Origin: an uncultured Ruminococcus sp.
Lineage (GTDB): Bacteria > Bacillota > Clostridia > Oscillospirales > CAG-272
DNA: 35,910 bases
Assembly: GCA_902797235.1 (NCBI GenBank)
Contig: CADBSB010000091.1
Location: forward strand, 1 to 35,910
Reading direction: 5' to 3'
Part shown: in pieces, positions 31,943-35,910 of the stretch
How positions within the stretch are numbered: position 1 is the first letter of the stretch
Layout: the number at the start of each line of letters is the position of its first letter
Translations under genes and position numbers: made by a program
The notes under the pieces: generated by a model
The model's input: only the letters and a program-made list of their open reading frames with translations
Database searches by the model: none
What the model was told of the DNA's origin: nothing

Positions 31943-32545
31943 ATGAAAAAATTCAGAAATATAATAATAACCGTCTTGCTTTTATCCGCCATGGCGTTTT
32001 CCGCCTCGGCTGTACGGCACACGGTCGTAAAGGGCGACACGATGTGGAAGCTGTCGCGCGCGTACGGCGTGACCTTGCAGTCGGTGATAGACGCAAACCC
32101 GCATATCAAAGATCCCGATCTTATCTACCCGGGCGATCTGCTTGAAATACCGGCAGAGGAAACGGCGGAGCTGTCCGCGTACGAGCAGGCGGTGGTGACG
32201 CTTGTGAACGAACAAAGAGAAAAAAACGGGCTGAGGCCGCTTGCGGCGGACAAAAAACTGTCTTATATCGCACGCCTCAAATCGCAGGATATGAGCGACA
32301 AAAGGTATTTTTCGCACACGAGCCCGACGTACGGCACACCGTTTCAGATGATGAAGGATTTCGGTATAAAGTATAAAAGCGCGGGAGAGAACATCGCAAT
32401 GGGACAGCGTACCCCGTCCGAGGTCGTGACCGCGTGGATGAACTCACCCGGCCACAGGGCGAATATACTGAATCCGAATTACGGCAAAATAGGCGTCGGC
32501 TTCGTGTCGGACGGATATTACTGGACACAGGAATTCACGGACTGA
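31943..32545 (+). CDS. Secreted LysM-CAP (YkwD-like) protein
   Basis: 200 residues. A signal peptide (about 1-23, ending ASA) precedes one LysM domain (about 25-70: HTVVKGDTMWKLSRAYGV...IYPGDLLEIP) that binds peptidoglycan or chitin-like chains. A CAP/SCP domain follows (about 80-200: LVNEQREKNGLRPL, FSHTSP, AGENIAMG, HRANILNPNYGKIGVG). In spore formers this architecture is found in spore-coat or germination-associated proteins and in secreted wall-bound proteins. Which applies here is not shown. GGAGG lies ideally before the ATG at 31943. The gene is monocistronic, with its own promoter and terminator, set between two ATPase genes of the opposite strand. Confidence 0.92.
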   Translation: MKKFRNIIITVLLLSAMAFSASAVRHTVVKGDTMWKLSRAYGVTLQSVIDANPHIKDPDLIYPGDLLEIPAEETAELSAYEQAVVTLVNEQREKNGLRPLAADKKLSYIARLKSQDMSDKRYFSHTSPTYGTPFQMMKDFGIKYKSAGENIAMGQRTPSEVVTAWMNSPGHRANILNPNYGKIGVGFVSDGYYWTQEFTD

Positions 32546-32560
32546 AAAAACGTATATCAA

Positions 32561-32588
32561 AGCCTTCTCCTGCCGGGAAGGCTTTTTT
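32561..32588 (+). terminator. Terminator of the LysM-CAP gene
   Basis: Stem agccttc/gaaggct (32561-32567/32577-32583) followed by six T residues, 15 bp after the stop. Confidence 0.85.
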
Positions 32589-32625
32589 GCCCTTCCGGCA
32601 GAGGTCTTTATCGCGTATACCGAAT

Positions 32626-34041
32626 TCATTTAATCACGTTTATTGATTTTTTCACTATATCCCCGTAGGTAACAAGCGATACGTTTCCAAGCTCTTTTGC
32701 TTTTTCCGCGCAGCCTTTTGTAAAACCGGATTTAGAAAACAGAAAATAATACTTTTTTTTATATGAAAACAACTCACCGCGTCCCATAAGCGTTTCAAGC
32801 ACGGATAGATCTGTTTTCTCGTTTGTCCATTTGCACTCGGCAAATAAAGCGGTATCTTTATCCTCTCTGCCCATAATATCGATTTCCGCCTGACATTTAC
32901 GCACGGGATCGTTTCCCCACCAGCGGCCTAAAGAATTGAATTCAACGGGTGATCTGCCGTCAAGAAGCTGCTTCCACAGATATTGTTTACATATCTCCTC
33001 AAAAACCTTTCCCATATAATCGGAAAGCTGAGGTTCGATGCGTTTATATACTATATCTGCGGCACCGCGTGCGATCAGCGAGGTGTTCTCCGGTACGAAG
33101 CGGTACCAGAAACGAAACATATTATCGTCGATCGAATATATGGTTTTTTTCGACGATTTTTCACCGTACGGTATTTCTTTCCGCACGATGCCCAGCGTCA
33201 GCAAGCTCTTGATATACGTTGAGCATTTATTCGTATCTTCACCGATTTTTCCGGATATTTCCGACATACGTGAAGCGCCCGAGGCGATGGCGGTTATTAC
33301 GGCTGAATATATCGCGGGCTCCCTGACCTCCTGTTTCAGAAGATTCGTCGGTTCCTCATATATTGAGGAAATCGGATTCAGATACGTGTTTTTGATATTT
33401 TCCTCAATGCTGCGCTTATCGTCCATTTGCATAAGATACTGCGGCGTTCCCCCCATTATTCCGTATGCAAGAGCTTTTTCCAAAGGAGAATAATTTTTGA
33501 GATACCGGCATGTCTCTTCAAAGCTGAAAGGCAGAAGCTTGATCTGCGCGGTTTTTCTGCCGTAAAGCGGGGCTTTATAAGCAAGCACGTGGTCTTCCAT
33601 ATAGGACATGGAAGAACCGCAGAGTATCAGCATCAATTTAGAGCGATCCTTATATCTGTCTATTATCATCTGCAGAGTGGAAGCAAAGCTCTTGTATGCG
33701 CGCGCCACGTAAGGATACTCGTCAACGGCAAGAATGAGACGGTCTTTTTCGGCAAGGCGGAAGGCGGTTTCCAATGCTTCCTGAAACGAAGAAAAAGAAA
33801 TCCCCGCTTCTTTACTAAACCCGCTGAAATACTCGATGATACTGCCGCTCAGATTTTCAAGATTCTGCCTTGCGTTGCTCTCAACTCCGGTGAAATAAAC
33901 GGCGTTCTTGCCTTCAATAAAGCGTTTTATCAATTCTGTTTTTCCGACGCGACGGCGCCCGTAAAGTACGACAAACTCAAATTTGCCGGAGTTGTATAAG
34001 GCGTTCAACGATTCAAGTTCCCGTTCTCTTCCTATAAACAT
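32626..34041 (-). CDS. P-loop ATPase with DUF234 (PD-(D/E)XK-like) C-terminus, copy B
   Basis: 471 residues, a close relative of the protein at 30299: Walker A GRRRVGKT at 28-35, Walker B LILAVDEYPY (Asp107, Glu108), LCGSSMSYME and PLYGRKT. The winged-helix region and the DUF234 end follow, with AEIDIMG (Asp388) and FAECKW (Glu402-x-Lys404). Shared numbering of the ATPase motifs suggests recent common ancestry within the genome, though the sequences are clearly diverged. The start at 34041 is chosen for TAGGAGG in front of it; the frame to 34098 runs through the promoter. A 41-bp near-perfect palindrome covers its -35 region. No partner gene is co-transcribed, unlike copy A. Confidence 0.9.
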   Translation of the reverse strand: MFIGRERELESLNALYNSGKFEFVVLYGRRRVGKTELIKRFIEGKNAVYFTGVESNARQNLENLSGSIIEYFSGFSKEAGISFSSFQEALETAFRLAEKDRLILAVDEYPYVARAYKSFASTLQMIIDRYKDRSKLMLILCGSSMSYMEDHVLAYKAPLYGRKTAQIKLLPFSFEETCRYLKNYSPLEKALAYGIMGGTPQYLMQMDDKRSIEENIKNTYLNPISSIYEEPTNLLKQEVREPAIYSAVITAIASGASRMSEISGKIGEDTNKCSTYIKSLLTLGIVRKEIPYGEKSSKKTIYSIDDNMFRFWYRFVPENTSLIARGAADIVYKRIEPQLSDYMGKVFEEICKQYLWKQLLDGRSPVEFNSLGRWWGNDPVRKCQAEIDIMGREDKDTALFAECKWTNEKTDLSVLETLMGRGELFSYKKKYYFLFSKSGFTKGCAEKAKELGNVSLVTYGDIVKKSINVIK

Positions 34042-34069
34042 AAAGTTGCCTCCTATCTTAACTGACAGT

Positions 34070-34098
34070 ATTATATCACACATTTTATAAAAAGTCAA
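34070..34098 (-). promoter_or_regulatory. Sigma-A promoter of DUF234 ATPase copy B
   Basis: Minus strand: TTGACT (34093-34098), 17 bp, TATAAT (34070-34075). Confidence 0.82.
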
Positions 34099-34129
34099 GT
34101 ATGATTTGACAAATCGTAATTGACTTTTT
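34089..34129. promoter_or_regulatory. 41-bp palindrome over the copy B promoter, candidate operator
   Basis: Centred on 34109: outer arms aaaaagtcaa (34089-34098) and ttgacttttt (34120-34129), inner arms gatttg/caaatc (34103-34108/34110-34115). Eighteen of twenty opposed positions pair. The left arm contains the -35. Confidence 0.65.
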
Positions 34130-34222
34130 TGAGATTTTCTTTGATATGCAAAAAAACATCTATCTCCGGCGGATAGTCTGTTTTTTTCATGCGTTTTGTC
34201 GTTTTCTTTTTAGCGTTGTCTA

Positions 34223-34251
34223 TTGACATTTTCATCATATCGTTGTAAAAT
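34223..34251 (+). promoter_or_regulatory. Sigma-A promoter of the alpha/beta hydrolase gene
   Basis: TTGACA (34223-34228), 17 bp, TAAAAT (34246-34251). Transcription would begin near 34258, which rules out the in-frame start codons at 34223 and 34250. Confidence 0.8.
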
Positions 34252-34279
34252 GGATATACTTAATCGGGACGGGCGGTTT

Positions 34280-35593
34280 ATGGAAAAGGCGAAAAGGATA
34301 TTCAAGTGCATATCGGTTTTTGCGTCGCTTTACTGTGCGCTGCTGAACGCCGTCGTCGCGGACAACCGGTATTTCAAGGTTTTTGCAATACTCGGCACGG
34401 TTTTCTGCGGCGTCCTTTTGGCGTACGCTTTTTTCGAAAAAGCGGTGTACGCGTACAGAGCCTCTTATTCCGTTCTGTATTTTCTGACGGTCATCTCCGT
34501 TATCGCTGGCTTGTTCGACAATATCGACGCGTACAGAAGCGGCGCGCTTTTGCTCATTTGGCTGTCCGTTTCGGAGCTTTTAAGGTTTGTGATCCGCAGT
34601 AAAAAGGTCGTAGTGTTCGTTATGGTCGCTGTTTTCGCCGTCGTTCCTCTCTTCTCCGCTCTTACGTTTATCGCTCTCGATATAAAACCCGAGTTAAATG
34701 GCAACGCCGAGCTTTACGCGTCGGAATTTCCGCAATCGGGCGAGTACGGTGTGACGAAACGGACGTACACGACGGGCAGGGGTGCGAGCGTGATATATTA
34801 TCCGTCAGACAAAACGGGCGAGGCGCCCGTTATAGCGTATCTGCACGGATATTACATCTACAACACGAGCGACGAGTACGAGGATACGCTTTACTATCTC
34901 GCTTCGTGCGGGTATATAGTCCTCGCGCCGAATTATGAAAATATGTTCCTTGACCCGAACAATTTTACGACTTACCTTGAAATTCAAATCAAGGACGGTA
35001 TAAAATACGCGGAAAACACGCTTGACGTCAAGCCCGCGAAAAAGGACGGCGAATATATGCTCGGGCTCGTCGGTCACTCCGTCGGCGCCGTGACCGCGCT
35101 GAATTTCTGTGCGGAGAAGCGGATGAAGATAGGATTCGTCCTCGCGCTCGACGCAAGCGACGGAAACTCCGGTTTCATTCCGAAGCGCGACCTCTCGTCG
35201 ATCGGCGCAGACGTAAACGTCCTGATGGCGGTAGGTTACGACGATAACGACGCGTGCTTTGACACAAGTTTAAAATTTTATAATTCGCTTACGGAGCACG
35301 ACGGCGCGAAAAAGGCGTTTTACGTGCTTTACAGCGACGAAAACGGAGACGAAAAGGTCATAGCCGATCACAACTGGATGAAGGATAACGGCAGCACGAA
35401 GGACAATTTAAAACGGTACGGCGCGCATAAATGGGCGGCGGCGCTTGCAGAATGGACGTTCTACGGAAAGGACTGCGACGGCTGGCATTCGGACGCGGCG
35501 CTCGATATGGGAGAGTGGAGCGACGGCACAAGCGTGGTCAAAGCGACGTCCGGCGTGTCGGCAATAGTAGAAAAACGGGGTGCAAAAGAATAA
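34280..35593 (+). CDS. Membrane-anchored alpha/beta hydrolase
   Basis: 437 residues. The first 140 hold four or five hydrophobic spans (CISVFASLYCALLNAVV, VFAILGTVFCGVLLAYAFF, FVMVAVFAVVPLFSALTFI). An outward-facing or loop-attached alpha/beta hydrolase domain follows. The nucleophile elbow is LVGHSVGAV, an oxyanion-side IAYLHGYYI precedes it, and late His residues (VIADHNWM, GAHKW) may complete the triad. The domain resembles chlorophyllase/PET-hydrolase-like and acetylhydrolase families that act on esters. The start at 34280 is fixed by the promoter position; the ribosome site (GGGCGG) is weak. It is a single gene upstream of the tRNA operon. The substrate is unknown. Confidence 0.83.
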   Translation: MEKAKRIFKCISVFASLYCALLNAVVADNRYFKVFAILGTVFCGVLLAYAFFEKAVYAYRASYSVLYFLTVISVIAGLFDNIDAYRSGALLLIWLSVSELLRFVIRSKKVVVFVMVAVFAVVPLFSALTFIALDIKPELNGNAELYASEFPQSGEYGVTKRTYTTGRGASVIYYPSDKTGEAPVIAYLHGYYIYNTSDEYEDTLYYLASCGYIVLAPNYENMFLDPNNFTTYLEIQIKDGIKYAENTLDVKPAKKDGEYMLGLVGHSVGAVTALNFCAEKRMKIGFVLALDASDGNSGFIPKRDLSSIGADVNVLMAVGYDDNDACFDTSLKFYNSLTEHDGAKKAFYVLYSDENGDEKVIADHNWMKDNGSTKDNLKRYGAHKWAAALAEWTFYGKDCDGWHSDAALDMGEWSDGTSVVKATSGVSAIVEKRGAKE

Positions 35594-35611
35594 AAATCTT
35601 TAAAAAAGGGC

Positions 35612-35640
35612 TTGACAAAAGAAAATATAAGTGGTATAAT
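35612..35640 (+). promoter_or_regulatory. Perfect promoter of the tRNA operon
   Basis: TTGACA (35612-35617), 17 bp, TATAAT (35635-35640), 23 bp before tRNA-Leu. Confidence 0.92.
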
Positions 35641-35663
35641 AGCGAAGTCAGGAAAAAAGGTGC

Positions 35664-35752
35664 GCCGGAGTGGCGAAATTGGCAGACGCCCGGGACTTAA
35701 AATCCCGTGGGACCCAAATCCCGTACCGGTTCGAGCCCGGTTTCCGGCACCA
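35664..35752 (+). tRNA. tRNA-Leu (anticodon UAA)
   Basis: An 89-base class II tRNA with encoded CCA. Acceptor GCCGGAG pairs with TTCCGGC, the anticodon loop is CTTAAAA on stem CGGGA/TCCCG, a long variable arm (GGGA/TCCC stem) is present, and the T-arm ACCGG-TTCGAGC-CCGGT is complete. It reads UUA and, with wobble, UUG leucine codons. Confidence 0.96.
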
Positions 35753-35758
35753 TTATAT

Positions 35759-35834
35759 CGCGGGGTGGAGCAGCTGGAAGCTCGTCGGGCTCATAACCCG
35801 GAGGCCGTAGGTTCGAATCCTTCCCCCGCAACCA
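35759..35834 (+). tRNA. Initiator tRNA-Met (anticodon CAU)
   Basis: A 76-base tRNA with encoded CCA, anticodon loop CTCATAA. Two initiator hallmarks are visible. Position 1 is C facing A at position 72, so the first acceptor pair is a mismatch. The anticodon stem ends in GGG/CCC next to the loop. This separates it from elongator tRNA-Met and the CAU-bearing tRNA-Ile. It lies 6 bp after tRNA-Leu on the same transcript. Confidence 0.95.
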
Positions 35835-35838
35835 TTTA

Positions 35839-35882
35839 GAGTGGTCATAACGGATTCGAGTTATGACCACTCGTATTTTTTT
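35839..35882 (+). terminator. Strong terminator of the tRNA operon
   Basis: A perfect 13-bp stem (35839-35851 with 35860-35872), 8-base loop and a run of seven T. A TTGACA in the same gggcttgacaaa context as the tRNA promoter follows at 35894-35899, so another transcription unit begins at the window edge. Confidence 0.92.
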
Positions 35883-35910
35883 GTAAAAAGGGCTTGACAA
35901 AGGTACTCGC

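Noticed and set aside
35664..35834. tRNA genes as an integration site for a mobile element
   Set aside because: No integrase and no direct repeat of a tRNA 3' end was seen in the window.
1..35910. CRISPR array or cas genes
   Set aside because: No regularly spaced repeat-spacer series and no Cas-like protein.

Overview
The window reads as chromosomal DNA from an endospore-forming member of the Firmicutes, most likely an uncultured gut or rumen Clostridia lineage. The evidence is a spoIVB-type sporulation protease, a PdaA-type spore-cortex deacetylase, a SpoIID-domain protein, strong AGGAGG-type ribosome binding sites, near-consensus sigma-A promoters, DUF6514, DUF1858, DUF1846 and DUF4832 proteins, and dispersed double-hairpin intergenic repeats of a kind familiar from gut clostridia. 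Base composition looks close to half GC by eye. I see no phage, insertion sequence, CRISPR array or rRNA.

Layout. 1-2335 (+): the end of a BMP-type substrate-binding protein, then a MATE exporter. 2336-2669: a non-coding stretch of hairpins and G-runs. 2670-6345: a divergent pair, DUF1846 (-) and a cytoplasmic GH78 rhamnosidase-like enzyme (+). 6401-9037 (-): a sporulation block of pdaA, a second polysaccharide deacetylase and spoIVB. 9165-13740 (+): a tightly packed, partly overlapping cluster of a small beta-rich protein, a SpoIID-domain/peptidoglycan-binding protein, a second peptidoglycan-binding protein and a divergent Clp unfoldase. 13771-13971: a DUF1858 protein whose perfect promoter lies inside the end of the Clp gene. 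14023-17884 (+): a translationally coupled trio of GH36 lipoprotein, membrane-anchored NPCBM protein and PHP phosphoesterase. 17969-20606 (-): a GDPD, a GPH-type transporter and DUF6514. 20816-22144 (-): a DUF4143 ATPase. 22329-28215 (-): a probable operon of a VUT/YhhQ transporter, an SDR oxidoreductase, a large GH99/71-like lipoprotein and a DUF4832 protein. 28449-29825 (-): a diguanylate cyclase. 29939-34041: an ArsC-like protein, two DUF234 ATPases (-) and, between them, a LysM-CAP protein (+). 34280-35593 (+): a membrane-anchored alpha/beta hydrolase. 35664-35834: tRNA-Leu(UAA) and initiator tRNA-Met behind a perfect promoter.

Themes. One is sporulation and cell-wall remodelling (6401-13740 and the LysM-CAP protein). 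The second is glycan capture and breakdown (GH78, GH36, NPCBM, GH99-like, DUF4832, a GPH transporter). The third, and least explained, is three separate P-loop ATPases that each end in a PD-(D/E)XK-like nuclease signature. Each sits behind its own strong promoter carrying a palindrome or phased repeat that looks like an operator.

The two most promising leads for something undescribed are the 9165-13740 cluster and the ATPase/nuclease genes with their operator-like sites.
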